From: Oligella sp050920755
Lineage (GTDB): Bacteria > Pseudomonadota > Gammaproteobacteria > Burkholderiales > Burkholderiaceae_B
Direction of reading: 5' to 3'
Assembly (NCBI RefSeq): GCF_050920755.1
Contig: NZ_CP158480.1
Span: 930,001 to 994,000, forward strand
DNA: 64,000 nucleotides
The notes beneath the pieces were generated by a model. The model was not told the DNA's origin. It ran no database searches and was given only the letters and a program-made list of their open reading frames with translations. Of the stretch, positions 35,548 through 45,564 are shown piece by piece (positions within the stretch are counted from its first letter, which is position 1; each line of letters begins with the position of its first letter). Both the position numbers and the translations under genes were made by a program.

Positions 35548-36593
35548 AAGGTGTACCTCGCTTCGACAGTGATATTTTCCAGACGATCCAGAATGCGCGC
35601 AATAATTGCAAAGTCATGATAACGATTAGCTACTTGGCGAATATAGGCAAGTACACGAGGAATGTGATCCAAATAGTGCTTTTTATTGTCGCGAATGGCA
35701 AGACGGGCAAAAACCCCCAAAATTCGTAAATTACGCTGTAAGCTCATCGCCTCATAGTTGCGATGAAAATCGCCGAAATCCTTAGGCACCGGTAGACCCG
35801 CGGCGCGTGCCTTTTCCCAATAGCGAATGGCCCAGTCCAACTGCTGTGGCTCATCCCATGTGGTACGAGCATCCATCACTAAGGAGGCTAAGTCATAGGA
35901 TAGAGGACCGTACAGTGCGTCCTGGAAATCAATTATAGCGGGATTTTGAGGACCTTGTTCTGTCTCAATCAGCATAAGATTCGGAGAGTGAAAATCTCGA
36001 TGTACAAAGACCTGAGGCTCCTGCGCATTAAAGGCGGCAAGGGCATCCAGCGTAGGGTAGAGACGCTGCTTTTCGGCTTCGCTAAGCTCGTTTTGGCAGT
36101 GCTTTTCTACATACCACTCCTCGAATAGATTCATCTCTTCACGTAAACGCGGCGCATCATAGGCCGGGAGATGCTTGGCAGGCGTTTGTTGCATCAGTAC
36201 CAACGCATCCAACGCTTCACGATAAATACGTTGAAGCTTTGTATCCTCCAAGCCGGTCTGTACTGCCTGATAATAAGTGGTATTACCCAAATCGGACAGC
36301 AGTAAAAAACCGCAGTGTTCATCTTTTTCTATAATTTGAGGAACAGTTAGACCCTGCTTTTCCAGTAGTTGGTCGACCTCCACAAAAACAGTACAGTTTT
36401 CGTGAGGCGGCGGGGCATCCATAATAATCAGTGTCGTTTGATGAACGGCGCTGAAAATACGATAGTAACTTCTAAAGCTGGCATCAGAAGAGGCTACTTG
36501 TAGTGTATCAAAGTCGAATTGATACTTTTGTGTCAGTGTCGATAGCCACTGATGTAATTGCTCTGAGCGTTCAGCGGTGATTTTTAGGGTCAT
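35544..36593 (-). CDS. amgK: Anomeric MurNAc/GlcNAc kinase AmgK
   Basis: Phosphorylates recycled MurNAc and GlcNAc at C1. The 349-residue protein has the aminoglycoside-phosphotransferase fold: the catalytic VFVHRDFHSPNLM loop near residue 197 and the metal-binding IIDFQDALYGPLSYDLASL near 222. Coupling with murU (four-base overlap) and divergence from lptD (184-base gap) fix its role in cell-wall recycling and not drug resistance. This pair predicts intrinsic tolerance to fosfomycin, as known for Pseudomonas. Confidence 0.9.
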   Translation of the reverse strand: MTLKITAERSEQLHQWLSTLTQKYQFDFDTLQVASSDASFRSYYRIFSAVHQTTLIIMDAPPPHENCTVFVEVDQLLEKQGLTVPQIIEKDEHCGFLLLSDLGNTTYYQAVQTGLEDTKLQRIYREALDALVLMQQTPAKHLPAYDAPRLREEMNLFEEWYVEKHCQNELSEAEKQRLYPTLDALAAFNAQEPQVFVHRDFHSPNLMLIETEQGPQNPAIIDFQDALYGPLSYDLASLVMDARTTWDEPQQLDWAIRYWEKARAAGLPVPKDFGDFHRNYEAMSLQRNLRILGVFARLAIRDNKKHYLDHIPRVLAYIRQVANRYHDFAIIARILDRLENITVEARYTF

Positions 36594-36777
36594 AAACGAT
36601 AAATAAATTTAATAGGGGGTAGAATTTAGTGCAATTGAATGACTTGCTATAAAATAACCGTTTATATCGGTAAAATATCATTAATTTTAGAACATACTAA
36701 GCCCTTATGTCATTTAAGGTAGCTTAGTTTTATTTTTAGTTGCAGCAGATTTTTTCTTTTCCCAATCGGAATAAATA

Positions 36778-39189
36778 GTGTTTAAACGCAGTGCTTTAGT
36801 TCTTACAGTTTTCGCAGCTATCGGTCAGACCCATGCGCAAGGGACCGGTTTACGGGTGCCGATGCTCGAATCACCGATGTTGCGTGAGGTAAATGCGCCG
36901 CAAGACGATATCATCACCATCACCGATAGTGAGACCTTTGATGTGACTGATGATACGAATAAATTTATTTTGCAGGGTGGGGCACAGGTCAGACGTTCAG
37001 ATGTGATTCTAAAGGGCGATCGTATTACTTACGATCGTGAGCTCGGTAAAATGCGCGCCGAGGGCCATGCGCGTCTTTATCAAGAGGGTAATTTATTTAC
37101 CGGAGAGGAAATCGAGTATAACGTAGACTCCGAGAACGGTGAGTTTTTAGGGCCGATTTATTCTTTTGCCGACGGTAGCTCCGGTAAGGCCGACTTTGCG
37201 GATATGTTGGATCGTAATCATCTGCGCTTATTTAATGCGACATTTGCCTCATGTCCTTGCCCGGACCCATCTTGGTATTTGGCGGCTGAACGGGTGGATC
37301 TCTATGATGATGAAAATGAGGGTATTGCCCGTAATGCCAAGGTCTATGTGGGAGATATACCGGTTTTCTGGTCGCCGTATTTTACTTTCCCATTGCGCCA
37401 GGAAAAGAAAACGGGCTTTTTAACACCGACTTTTTCTTATTCGTCACGCAGTGGTGCCGATATTATTGCGCCGTACTTTATTAATTTGGCGCCTAATTAC
37501 GATGCAACTTTGACGCCGCGTTGGTTATCCAAGCGCGGGCTGATGTTGGGCGGTGAGTTCCGCTATTTACAGCCGAATTATTCGGGTCAAATCACCGGTG
37601 CTTATCTGCCTAAGGACAAAAATTTTAACGATCAAAAGCGTTGGACCTACGGTATTATTCATCGTCAGCAATTGGGAAGTTTGCTCGGTTTTAATTTCGG
37701 TTTTAATTTTAATTGGAACAAGGCTTCAGACGGTAACTATTTCCGTGATTTGGATGATTTGGAAATTAATGAAGCCGATCGTACTTATTTAAATCAAAGC
37801 GCTACCTTGACTTTTTCCGGCCATCGTTTTTGGAGTGGTTTTTTGCGATGGGATCAATATCAGGGTTTACATGATCTGGCTTTGAATAGCGAGAGTGATG
37901 CGCCCGGTGCCGGTGTTTACCGTCAATATGAACGTAAACCGGAGCTGTTAATTCGCGGTGCGCGTTATGATTGGGGCGGTTTTGATGTGAGCACGGTGAA
38001 TACGCTCACGCGTTTCGAGTTTCCAAAGTATCCGGCCTATTTAAGAGGTGGCGAAAGCGCTTGGCTCGACCATAATGGTCATACCGAACCTAACGGCACG
38101 CGTTTTATTTCTTACAGTACACTGAGTTACCCCATTGTGCGGCCCGGCTGGTATATTACACCTAAGGTGGGGTTACATTTTTCCCATTATGAGACCGATT
38201 GGTACAAAGGTCGTCCGGGAGGTGGTTTTTTTGCTCAGGATAATTCTCAAAAACGCTCTCAAAGTCGTACCTTGCCGATTTTCAGTATTGATTCCGGTAT
38301 GACCTTTGAGCGTGATACCACCTTTTTCGGTAAGGCCTCCAAGCAAACTTTGGAACCTAGACTCTACTACTTGTATATCCCTTTTAGAGAGCAGTCCGGT
38401 ATCCCTGTTTATGATACTTCGGTCAGTCAGTTCGGTTTCGGTACAGCCTTTACTGAAAACCGCTATAGCGGTGGTTGGGATAGAATTAATAATGCCAATC
38501 GCTTAACCTTTGGTTTAACTACTCGTTGGTTGGATGCGCATAGCGGACTTGAGCGTTTAGCTTTACAGGTGGCGCAAAGTTTTTCTTTTCAACCGCAAAA
38601 AGTGACACTATCAAATAATGAACAATTGGCAAATAACCGCTCCGAGTTTTTGGCCTCTTTAAGTGCTCGTCTTACTGATAAATTGAATACTGAGGCGGCG
38701 ATACAATATGATCCCTATGAAAAGAAAATTGCCCAATCAAGTGTTTCTGTGCGATGGAATCCTAAGCGTTTGACTTCTTTAAGCCTGTCTTATCGCTATC
38801 AGCGTGAACCTTTATTGAGTCCTGAAGGTTATGGATATTCTTATCAATTGTCTTCTAAAGAAAATGTGATTGTTGCCGGTCAATGGCCGATTACGGAAAA
38901 AATAAATGCAGTTGGACGTTTGGATTATTCAATTAAAGAAAGTCGTTCTACCCAGAGCATTGCCGGTATCGAATACCGCAGTAATTGCTGCTGGTCTGCT
39001 CGCGTATTATTCCAAAGATATGCAGTAGCACGTGAAAAAACCAATTCACGGGTGTTTTTCCAGTTAGAATTAAGTGGTTTAGGTGCCTTGGGCTCAGATC
39101 CGATGAAAACTATTCGAGAAAATATCCCCGGATACGAACCGACAGAGGTACCGGTACCGGTACGATCTACATTTGAAAGGTATGAATAA
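36778..39189 (+). CDS. lptD: LPS-assembly protein LptD
   Basis: Outer-membrane beta-barrel that, with lipoprotein LptE, inserts lipopolysaccharide into the outer leaflet. The 803-residue protein has a signal peptide ending near residue 20 (GQTHAQ), an N-terminal OstA/LptA-like beta-jellyroll (about 45-180, ILQGGAQVRRSDVILKGDRI), then a barrel with alternating aromatic strands. CPCP near residue 160 and the CC pair near 738 match the cysteines that form the disulfides between domains. The start is GTG. surA follows with no gap. Confidence 0.95.
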   Translation: MFKRSALVLTVFAAIGQTHAQGTGLRVPMLESPMLREVNAPQDDIITITDSETFDVTDDTNKFILQGGAQVRRSDVILKGDRITYDRELGKMRAEGHARLYQEGNLFTGEEIEYNVDSENGEFLGPIYSFADGSSGKADFADMLDRNHLRLFNATFASCPCPDPSWYLAAERVDLYDDENEGIARNAKVYVGDIPVFWSPYFTFPLRQEKKTGFLTPTFSYSSRSGADIIAPYFINLAPNYDATLTPRWLSKRGLMLGGEFRYLQPNYSGQITGAYLPKDKNFNDQKRWTYGIIHRQQLGSLLGFNFGFNFNWNKASDGNYFRDLDDLEINEADRTYLNQSATLTFSGHRFWSGFLRWDQYQGLHDLALNSESDAPGAGVYRQYERKPELLIRGARYDWGGFDVSTVNTLTRFEFPKYPAYLRGGESAWLDHNGHTEPNGTRFISYSTLSYPIVRPGWYITPKVGLHFSHYETDWYKGRPGGGFFAQDNSQKRSQSRTLPIFSIDSGMTFERDTTFFGKASKQTLEPRLYYLYIPFREQSGIPVYDTSVSQFGFGTAFTENRYSGGWDRINNANRLTFGLTTRWLDAHSGLERLALQVAQSFSFQPQKVTLSNNEQLANNRSEFLASLSARLTDKLNTEAAIQYDPYEKKIAQSSVSVRWNPKRLTSLSLSYRYQREPLLSPEGYGYSYQLSSKENVIVAGQWPITEKINAVGRLDYSIKESRSTQSIAGIEYRSNCCWSARVLFQRYAVAREKTNSRVFFQLELSGLGALGSDPMKTIRENIPGYEPTEVPVPVRSTFERYE

Positions 39190-40680
39190 ATGCGTAAACA
39201 AGCTACATTACGACAATTTGCCTTAAAAGCATTGCCTTTAGTGCTTTTGGCCTTGCCAATGACATTTGCTCAGGCTCAAACAAAGGGCGCCAAAGCCGCT
39301 CAACAGGGACAGTTTGCCGACGGTATTGCCGCCATTGTCGGTACAGAAGTTATTACCATGCGTCAGTTACAGGAGCGGATGGCGGCGAATCGTGTCGCCG
39401 GTAACGATAGTCGAGCTCGCGAGCAGGTTTTACAGGGCATGATCGATGAGTTATTGGTTGAGGATGAGGCCCAGCGTTTAGGGCTGCAAATCAGTGACGC
39501 ACGTATGCAGCAGGTGATTGCCGAAATCGCCGCAAATAACAATATGTCGCCTGAGCAGTTGCGTGATGCCGCACGTCAACACGGTATTGACTGGAATACC
39601 TATGTCGAGGGTTTACGCAATCAGGTATTATTAGATGAAGTGCGTGGTCAGATTCTGCTTTCGCGTATTCATGTGACACCGGCTGATGTCGAGGCTTATA
39701 TTAAGCAAAACCCGACCGGTGTGTCCCCTAATTATAAGCCTCAAGTGATTCAGCCTGAAGCACCACCACCCGAAAGACGTGTAGTGGTTGAGCAGAGCTT
39801 TGAACCTAAGGCCATTGCTTTCCAACATATTTATATCCGCGTACCGGATAACTCTTCCGATGAGGTGGTTGAAGCGGCTCGTAAGCGTGCCAACGAAGCT
39901 TTGCAAAAAATACGTAGCGGTACCAGCTTTGAAGCGGTTGCTCGTGAGTATTCAAATGCCCCCGAGGCAGCATCGGGCGGTAATTTAGGGATTCGTTTAT
40001 TTGAGGACTGGCCTAAGCTATTCGTCGATCAAACGCGTAATGTACGTGACGGCCGTGTTTCCGGTGTTTTTCGTGCGCCTAACGGTTTCCATATTCTTAA
40101 AGTGGTCGAGCGTCGCGGTCTGATTCATGAGCGTCAACGTGAGGTTATGGTACAAGCCCCTAGACCGGCACCTATCGTGGTACACGATCCGCGCGTGCAG
40201 GCCGCTCGCCAAGATGGTCCGGTTGAAGTCACTGATTCACATGTGCGTCATATCCTGATTCGTCAGAGTCCGATTGTCACGGATGAGCAGGCACATGAGC
40301 GTATTCTTCAGGTACAACAGGCCATTCAAGGGGGTATGAGTTTCTCTGAGGCCGCTGAAAAGTACTCCGAGGATTCTTCAGCACCGATTGGTGGTGATAT
40401 TGGTTGGATTTCACCGGGTCAAGCCGATCCTAATTTTGAAAAAGCCGCTGATAGTTTACAAATCGGTCAAATCAGTGAGCCGGTACGTAGTTCTTTCGGT
40501 TGGCACTTGATTGAGGTGATGGACCGTCGCACTGAGGATAAGCAAGCCTCTATTCGTAAGTCTTTAGCGAATGAAGCCATCTTTGAAGAACGTGCTGCTG
40601 CGGTGCTTGAAGATTGGATTGAGCAGTTGAGAGGTCGTACCTTTATTGATAATCGTCTCGATAAAACGAGAAATCGCTAG
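39190..40680 (+). CDS. surA: Periplasmic chaperone and peptidyl-prolyl isomerase SurA
   Basis: Chaperone for outer-membrane beta-barrel proteins such as LptD. The 496-residue protein has a signal peptide cut near AQAQ (about 30), an N-terminal SurA domain (IAAIVGTEVITMRQLQERM), and two parvulin PPIase domains (about 212-320, starting IAFQHIYIRVP, and 345-460, starting DSHVRHILIRQ). A proline-rich insertion (PEAPPPERRVV) precedes the first PPIase, making it somewhat longer than the E. coli protein. Its ATG follows the lptD stop directly, so the two are co-translated. Confidence 0.95.
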   Translation: MRKQATLRQFALKALPLVLLALPMTFAQAQTKGAKAAQQGQFADGIAAIVGTEVITMRQLQERMAANRVAGNDSRAREQVLQGMIDELLVEDEAQRLGLQISDARMQQVIAEIAANNNMSPEQLRDAARQHGIDWNTYVEGLRNQVLLDEVRGQILLSRIHVTPADVEAYIKQNPTGVSPNYKPQVIQPEAPPPERRVVVEQSFEPKAIAFQHIYIRVPDNSSDEVVEAARKRANEALQKIRSGTSFEAVAREYSNAPEAASGGNLGIRLFEDWPKLFVDQTRNVRDGRVSGVFRAPNGFHILKVVERRGLIHERQREVMVQAPRPAPIVVHDPRVQAARQDGPVEVTDSHVRHILIRQSPIVTDEQAHERILQVQQAIQGGMSFSEAAEKYSEDSSAPIGGDIGWISPGQADPNFEKAADSLQIGQISEPVRSSFGWHLIEVMDRRTEDKQASIRKSLANEAIFEERAAAVLEDWIEQLRGRTFIDNRLDKTRNR

Positions 40681-40708
40681 TTCTAATTTAATCCGCAGGT
40701 AGAGTTCA

Positions 40709-41509
40709 TTGGCGCATCAGGCACGTAAACGCTTCGGTCAGCATTTTTTAGTTGATGAATATATCATCACTGAAATTGTTAATGCCATTCATCCGCATGA
40801 AGATGATTTGATGGTGGAAATCGGTCCCGGCCAATTGGCTATGACCGAGCCACTATTGCAGCGTCTTAAGCAATTAACCGTGATTGAAATTGATAGAGAC
40901 TTAGTGCAGCGCTTAGCAAAACTCTACCCGACAGAGCGTTTGCGAGTGATTGAGAGTGATGTACTTAGGGTCGATCTTAAGGCACTCTTTGCTCCCATCA
41001 TCAGCGAAACCGGTAAGAAACTACGTGTAGTGGGTAACCTTCCTTATAATATTTCCACACCGATTTTATTCCACTTGATGGATTATGTGGATTTGATTGA
41101 GGATCAGCATTTTATGCTGCAAAAAGAGGTGGTTTTGCGCATGATTGCGACGCCCGGATCAAGGGACTATGGTCGTTTGTCCGTGATGCTGCAGCAGCGT
41201 TATGCCATGGAGGGCTTATTTGAAGTGGGGCCGGAGGCCTTTGACCCACCACCACGTGTAGATTCTGCGATTGTGCGTATGACCCCGCTTGGAGAAAATC
41301 GATTAAAGCCTAAAAACTATCAGATTTTTTCCGAAATCGTCGCCCAAGCATTCGGTCAACGGCGTAAGATGATTAGACGCAGTTTAAGTCAGTGGGACTT
41401 GGATTTTGCAGCACTCGGAATTGAGGAAACGGCACGCGCCGAAAGTCTCAGCTTGGCGCAGTTTATTGACTTGGCTGATGCCATAGCAAGCATGGAGCAA
41501 AATTCATAA
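40709..41509 (+). CDS. rsmA: 16S rRNA dimethyladenosine transferase RsmA (KsgA)
   Basis: Dimethylates two adjacent adenines near the 3' end of 16S rRNA during small-subunit maturation. The 266-residue protein begins ARKRFGQHFLVDEYI, has the SAM-binding VEIGPGQLAMTEPLL and the catalytic NLPYNIS motif near residue 112. The start codon is TTG, chosen because it gives the standard RKRFGQHFL start. In many proteobacteria pdxA sits between surA and rsmA; here it is absent. A strong terminator follows. Confidence 0.95.
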   Translation: MAHQARKRFGQHFLVDEYIITEIVNAIHPHEDDLMVEIGPGQLAMTEPLLQRLKQLTVIEIDRDLVQRLAKLYPTERLRVIESDVLRVDLKALFAPIISETGKKLRVVGNLPYNISTPILFHLMDYVDLIEDQHFMLQKEVVLRMIATPGSRDYGRLSVMLQQRYAMEGLFEVGPEAFDPPPRVDSAIVRMTPLGENRLKPKNYQIFSEIVAQAFGQRRKMIRRSLSQWDLDFAALGIEETARAESLSLAQFIDLADAIASMEQNS

Positions 41510-41515
41510 TTAGCA

Positions 41516-41553
41516 AAAATCCCGATCAGCTTAATCAAGTCGATCGGGATTTT
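41516..41553. terminator. Terminator after rsmA
   Basis: AAAATCCCGATC (41516-41527) pairs perfectly with GATCGGGATTTT (41542-41553); it can also serve the convergent gloA gene. Confidence 0.9.
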
Positions 41554-41591
41554 CAATAGCGCTTTGGACTTTGAGCGCAAGGTTCCTCAAA

Positions 41592-42005
41592 CTATCTGAG
41601 ACCGGTGCCCGGGGCGTTCATATCCTTTCTTTCGATAAACTCGATTTTATAGCCATCCGGATCCTCTGCAAAGGCAATAACTGTTTCACCGCCCAATACC
41701 GGACCGGCTTCACGAGTAACCTTGCCACCGACAGCTTTAACCCGTTCACAGGCCTCATAGGCATCAGGTACGCCGATAGCAATATGACCGTAGGCGGTAC
41801 CCATCTCATATTTATCAACACCGTAGTTATAGGTTAATTCGATTTCCGCCTGTTCAGGATTGGAAGCGTAGCCTAGAAAAGCAAGCTTATACTTATACTC
41901 CGGATTATCGGAAGTGCGTAATAACTTCATGCCCAAGACCTTGGTGTAAAAGTCGATTGAGCGTTCCAAGTTTCCCACACGTAGCATGGTATGAAGTAAT
42001 AGCAT
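41592..42005 (-). CDS. gloA: Lactoylglutathione lyase (glyoxalase I)
   Basis: Converts the glutathione hemithioacetal of methylglyoxal to S-lactoylglutathione. The 137-residue protein matches short bacterial GloA throughout: LLHTMLRVGNLERSIDFYT at the start with a metal-binding His5, YGHIAIGV with the second histidine, and GYKIEFIE with the final glutamate. These short, nickel-type enzymes lack the insertions of the human zinc form. It is transcribed alone or after plsC, with a 50-base gap. Confidence 0.95.
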   Translation of the reverse strand: MLLLHTMLRVGNLERSIDFYTKVLGMKLLRTSDNPEYKYKLAFLGYASNPEQAEIELTYNYGVDKYEMGTAYGHIAIGVPDAYEACERVKAVGGKVTREAGPVLGGETVIAFAEDPDGYKIEFIERKDMNAPGTGLR

Positions 42006-42055
42006 AAAAACTCCTTATGAATTGGTTAAAAGACAGACAAAGTCTTGCTGCTATT

Positions 42056-42829
42056 TTAACCCTTATTTTTGCTCTTGGCATATGGGGTATCGACGGGATC
42101 ATTGCCGCGGTAATCCTCCGGATTTAAGCGGATCATTTCGGACTCGATCCAATGCTCAACCTCAGCCATAATCTCATCACTGCTACGCTCGCCAGGGCTA
42201 ATCACGGGACCAAAGGAAAGGGTAACGGTACCGGGCTTTTTAATAAAGGCATTGCGAGGCCATACCTTACCCGCATTGTGCGCAACCGGGATGATATCGC
42301 ATTGCGTGTGCATGGCGAGGCGCACACCGCCCGGCTTATAGCGTCCCTTGGTACCTACCGGTGTGCGTGTCCCCTCAGGGAAGAGCACCGGTGAACGACC
42401 CTCTTTAATGCGTTTGGCTCCCATACGCAGTACTTGGCGTAGTGCCTCGGAAGCTTTGGCGCGATCAATGGGGATATTATTTAAACTGCCCAAGGCCCAA
42501 CCGAAAAGAGGGATATACTCCAAAGTCTTTTTATAAACCAATACCACCGGAAAGGGCGTAAACCAAGGTAAAAACAAGGTTTCATAGGCGGATTGGTGCT
42601 TTACCAGATAGATCACCTGACGATCGGTGGGAATATTTTCCTGACCCTTTACCTCATAACGAATACCTAAAACTACCTTAGCTAAATAGATTAACAAGCG
42701 AGGCCATAGAACGGCAAAGCGATAGCGTTTGGCAAAGGGAAAGGGTCTGGCTAAAACAATCAGCGGACCTAAAATAAATGCCGTGACAATAAAGCATAAA
42801 GCATAAATTAGGGAGCGAATAAAGTTCAT
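42056..42829 (-). CDS. plsC: 1-acyl-sn-glycerol-3-phosphate acyltransferase
   Basis: Makes phosphatidic acid by acylating lysophosphatidic acid at the inner membrane. The 257-residue protein has an N-terminal membrane helix (SLIYALCFIVTAFILGPLIV), the acyltransferase box I KHQSAYET, and box III FPEGTRT. Box I reads H-x4-E where the general family has H-x4-D, a variant I associate with related betaproteobacterial PlsC proteins. I start it at the ATG at 42829, behind GGAG; the longer frame would overlap gmhB. Confidence 0.9.
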   Translation of the reverse strand: MNFIRSLIYALCFIVTAFILGPLIVLARPFPFAKRYRFAVLWPRLLIYLAKVVLGIRYEVKGQENIPTDRQVIYLVKHQSAYETLFLPWFTPFPVVLVYKKTLEYIPLFGWALGSLNNIPIDRAKASEALRQVLRMGAKRIKEGRSPVLFPEGTRTPVGTKGRYKPGGVRLAMHTQCDIIPVAHNAGKVWPRNAFIKKPGTVTLSFGPVISPGERSSDEIMAEVEHWIESEMIRLNPEDYRGNDPVDTPYAKSKNKG

Positions 42830-42842
42830 CCTGCGACTCCGA

Positions 42843-43406
42843 TTAGATAGCAGAAGTGCCGATTTCGGCAAGGAAGCTGCTAACCATAGCTGCCAAGTCC
42901 TCACTGATGGGTGTATCAGCCGGAAAGGCGGGATCTTGACGGGTTTTTTGACCGTTGCCCGTGAGTACTAACCATGGTTTAAAGCCGGCCGCAGCCGCAG
43001 CCTGTAAATCACGTAATGAATCACCCACGGCAACGATATGAGTGGTGCGATCGATTTTATAGCGCAGCTTAATCTCTTCAAATAGCCCGGGAAACGGCTT
43101 GCGGCAATGACAATTATCCCCGGGCTTATGAGGGCAGATAAAGATTGCATCGATAACACCGCCTTTTTCTGCCAATAACTGTCGTAATTTGGCGTGCATG
43201 GCATTTAAGTCATCGATGGTAAAATAGCCGCGACCAAGACCGGATTGATTGCTGGCAATGACAACTTTATAGCCGGCGGCATTTAGGCGACTGATGGCTT
43301 CAAGACTACCCGGTAAAGGCTCCCATTCATCCGCACGCTTGATGTAGTCGGCAGAGTCCTTGTTTATTACCCCATCTCTATCGAGAATCACTAATTTGTT
43401 GGGCAT
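42843..43406 (-). CDS. gmhB: D-glycero-D-manno-heptose-1,7-bisphosphate 7-phosphatase GmhB
   Basis: HAD phosphatase in ADP-heptose synthesis for the lipopolysaccharide core. The 187-residue protein has the nucleophile motif ILDRDGVIN (7-15), the ASNQSGLGRG segment near 52, the zinc-binding loop CPHKPGDNCHCRKP near 92, and the terminal GDSLRDLQAAAAAG. It lies in the leftward run glyQ, glyS, gmhB, plsC with short gaps, an order common in betaproteobacteria. Confidence 0.94.
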   Translation of the reverse strand: MPNKLVILDRDGVINKDSADYIKRADEWEPLPGSLEAISRLNAAGYKVVIASNQSGLGRGYFTIDDLNAMHAKLRQLLAEKGGVIDAIFICPHKPGDNCHCRKPFPGLFEEIKLRYKIDRTTHIVAVGDSLRDLQAAAAAGFKPWLVLTGNGQKTRQDPAFPADTPISEDLAAMVSSFLAEIGTSAI

Positions 43407-43433
43407 CTTGAATCCTGTCGTTAAGCTTGGAAG

Positions 43434-45563
43434 CTAGGCTAAGCGGGAAATGTCGGCAATAAAATTCATGGTGTTATGAAGACGCTGTAATAATGCTAAG
43501 CGATTAGCGCGAATCGCAGCATCCTCAGTCATCACCATGACATCATTAAAAAAGCCGTCAACCGCAGGGCGTACAGTGGCCATCAGACTCATACCGCCTG
43601 TGAAGTCTTTGTGATTAAAGCATGCAATTGCCTGTGGTTCCACTGCTTGTAAAGTAGTGAATAAATTCTTTTCCGCCTCATCTTGTAATAAGGCCTCATC
43701 GAATTTAGCCACTTCGTCTTCTGAACGACGTAATAAATTGCTAATACGCTTATTAGCCGCTGCTAAGCTTTCAGCTTCATCCAATTTAGAGAAGGCTTCA
43801 ATCGCTACAATCCGCTCGGGAATTTGATCGAGTGGCGGATTAGCCGCTAGCACGGCATCAATCACTGCTTTGCTATGGTCGGCTTGTAATTGGTTGCGGT
43901 AACGCTCCAAAATAAACTCATACACCTCAGCAGCTGTATTAGGGTTAATATGGCTGGTGGCATCAAAGAGGGTGACTGATTTAGCTAAAACAGCCGGTAA
44001 ATCTAATTGTGCTGCGCTGATGCCGTCAAGATTAGCCTGCTCTAACCATTCATAGGCACTGATAATGCCTAAGGCTGCCCGGCGTAAACCATATGGGTCA
44101 CGCTCACCGGTAGGAATAGAGCCGATACCCCAAATGCCGACTAGGGTTTCAACGCGTTCAGCCACAAATAGTATAAGGGCTGTGATACCGGCTTTGCTTG
44201 GGGCTATATTAAAACGCACATCGTATTGATGAGCCAAGGCTTGGCAGACATCGTCCGTCTCCTGCTCACCGGCGGCATAGTAGGATGCCATCACCCCCTG
44301 TAACTCAGGGAATTCACCCACCATTAAAGAAGTTAAATCGGCTTTAGCCAAATAGGCGGCACGTTCGGCCAACTGCTTGTCGGCACCTAACTGCTCGGCG
44401 ATGAGTGCGGCTAAACGCTGCACACGCTCAGTTCTTTGAAGCTGAGAGCCTAGCTTATTGTGATAAACCACATTGGCTAATTGTGCAACACGTTCATTTT
44501 GTGAAGTTTTCTTATCCGTATCAAAGAAGAACTCCGCATCGGCTAAGCGCGGACGGACCACGCGTTCATTACCCTCAATAATATTTTTAGGATCGTCTAA
44601 GCGCATATTGCTGACAATCAAGAAGCGATGATCTAACTTGCCACTTTCCTTATCAAACAGAGGGAAGTACTTCTGATTTAAACGCATGGTTAAAATCAGG
44701 CACTCTTGAGGTACATCGAGGAACTTGCGATCAAACTGACCGACATAGACTGTCGGATGCTCAACCAATGCCGTGACCTCGTTTAATAAGGCATCAACCT
44801 CAGGATCAGTGCCTAAGGTTGTATTTAAAGAGCCGGCCAGACTTTGTAGCTGCTCATTAATCATTGCTTGGCGACGCTCAAAATCCGCAATCACCATACC
44901 CTCATCGGCTAAACGCTGCTCGTATTCCTCAGCATTGTTCAAAGAGATGGTCTTGGCGCCCATAAAGCGGTGACCCTCGGTAATGCGACCCGCACTAAGG
45001 CCCAGGGCTTGCACCGGTAAAATCTCATCGCCGTGTAACACCACCAAGCGATGTGCCGGGCGTACAAAGCGTACGGTGGTTTGACGATCGGCAAGTTGAT
45101 AGCGCATCACCTTCGGAATAGGTAATTGGCTGATACAATGCTCAACCACTTCCTGAATGCGATTTTTCAAGACGGCACCGGGCGCCTTACCGCGGGCAAT
45201 CAAAAAGTCCTGCTTGCCGTCGGATTCCCTACTCAGATCGGCAACGCTTAAATGCGCTAAACCTTTGGCCTCTAAACGCTTGGTTAGGGCAGGGGTAGCG
45301 TTGCCAGCAGCATCTAAACCGACTTTGGCAGGCATCAACTTTTCAACAAAGTCCTGCTCCGGTGCTTGCTCCGGCACCTCGTTAATTAAAATGGCCAAGC
45401 GTCTGGGTGTTGCAAAGTGGCGACTCTGATAGCCCTCGGCCAATAAGCCCAGTTTATTTAAATCGGCTTCAATGGTAGCGGCAAATGCTTCGCCTAGACG
45501 CTGTAATGCTTTGGGCGGTAGCTCCTCAGTTAGGAGCTCAATTAATAAGGCTTTATTTGACAT
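43434..45563 (-). CDS. glyS: Glycyl-tRNA synthetase beta subunit
   Basis: Large subunit of the heterotetrameric bacterial glycyl-tRNA synthetase; it holds the tRNA-binding parts. The 709-residue protein begins LLIELLTEELPPKALQRLGEA, has FATPRRLAI and EGHRFMGAK early on, and the GERDPYGLRRAALGI motif near residue 488 before the C-terminal anticodon domain. It starts two bases after glyQ ends, so the subunits are made together. Confidence 0.97.
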   Translation of the reverse strand: MSNKALLIELLTEELPPKALQRLGEAFAATIEADLNKLGLLAEGYQSRHFATPRRLAILINEVPEQAPEQDFVEKLMPAKVGLDAAGNATPALTKRLEAKGLAHLSVADLSRESDGKQDFLIARGKAPGAVLKNRIQEVVEHCISQLPIPKVMRYQLADRQTTVRFVRPAHRLVVLHGDEILPVQALGLSAGRITEGHRFMGAKTISLNNAEEYEQRLADEGMVIADFERRQAMINEQLQSLAGSLNTTLGTDPEVDALLNEVTALVEHPTVYVGQFDRKFLDVPQECLILTMRLNQKYFPLFDKESGKLDHRFLIVSNMRLDDPKNIIEGNERVVRPRLADAEFFFDTDKKTSQNERVAQLANVVYHNKLGSQLQRTERVQRLAALIAEQLGADKQLAERAAYLAKADLTSLMVGEFPELQGVMASYYAAGEQETDDVCQALAHQYDVRFNIAPSKAGITALILFVAERVETLVGIWGIGSIPTGERDPYGLRRAALGIISAYEWLEQANLDGISAAQLDLPAVLAKSVTLFDATSHINPNTAAEVYEFILERYRNQLQADHSKAVIDAVLAANPPLDQIPERIVAIEAFSKLDEAESLAAANKRISNLLRRSEDEVAKFDEALLQDEAEKNLFTTLQAVEPQAIACFNHKDFTGGMSLMATVRPAVDGFFNDVMVMTEDAAIRANRLALLQRLHNTMNFIADISRLA

Positions 45564-45564
45564 A

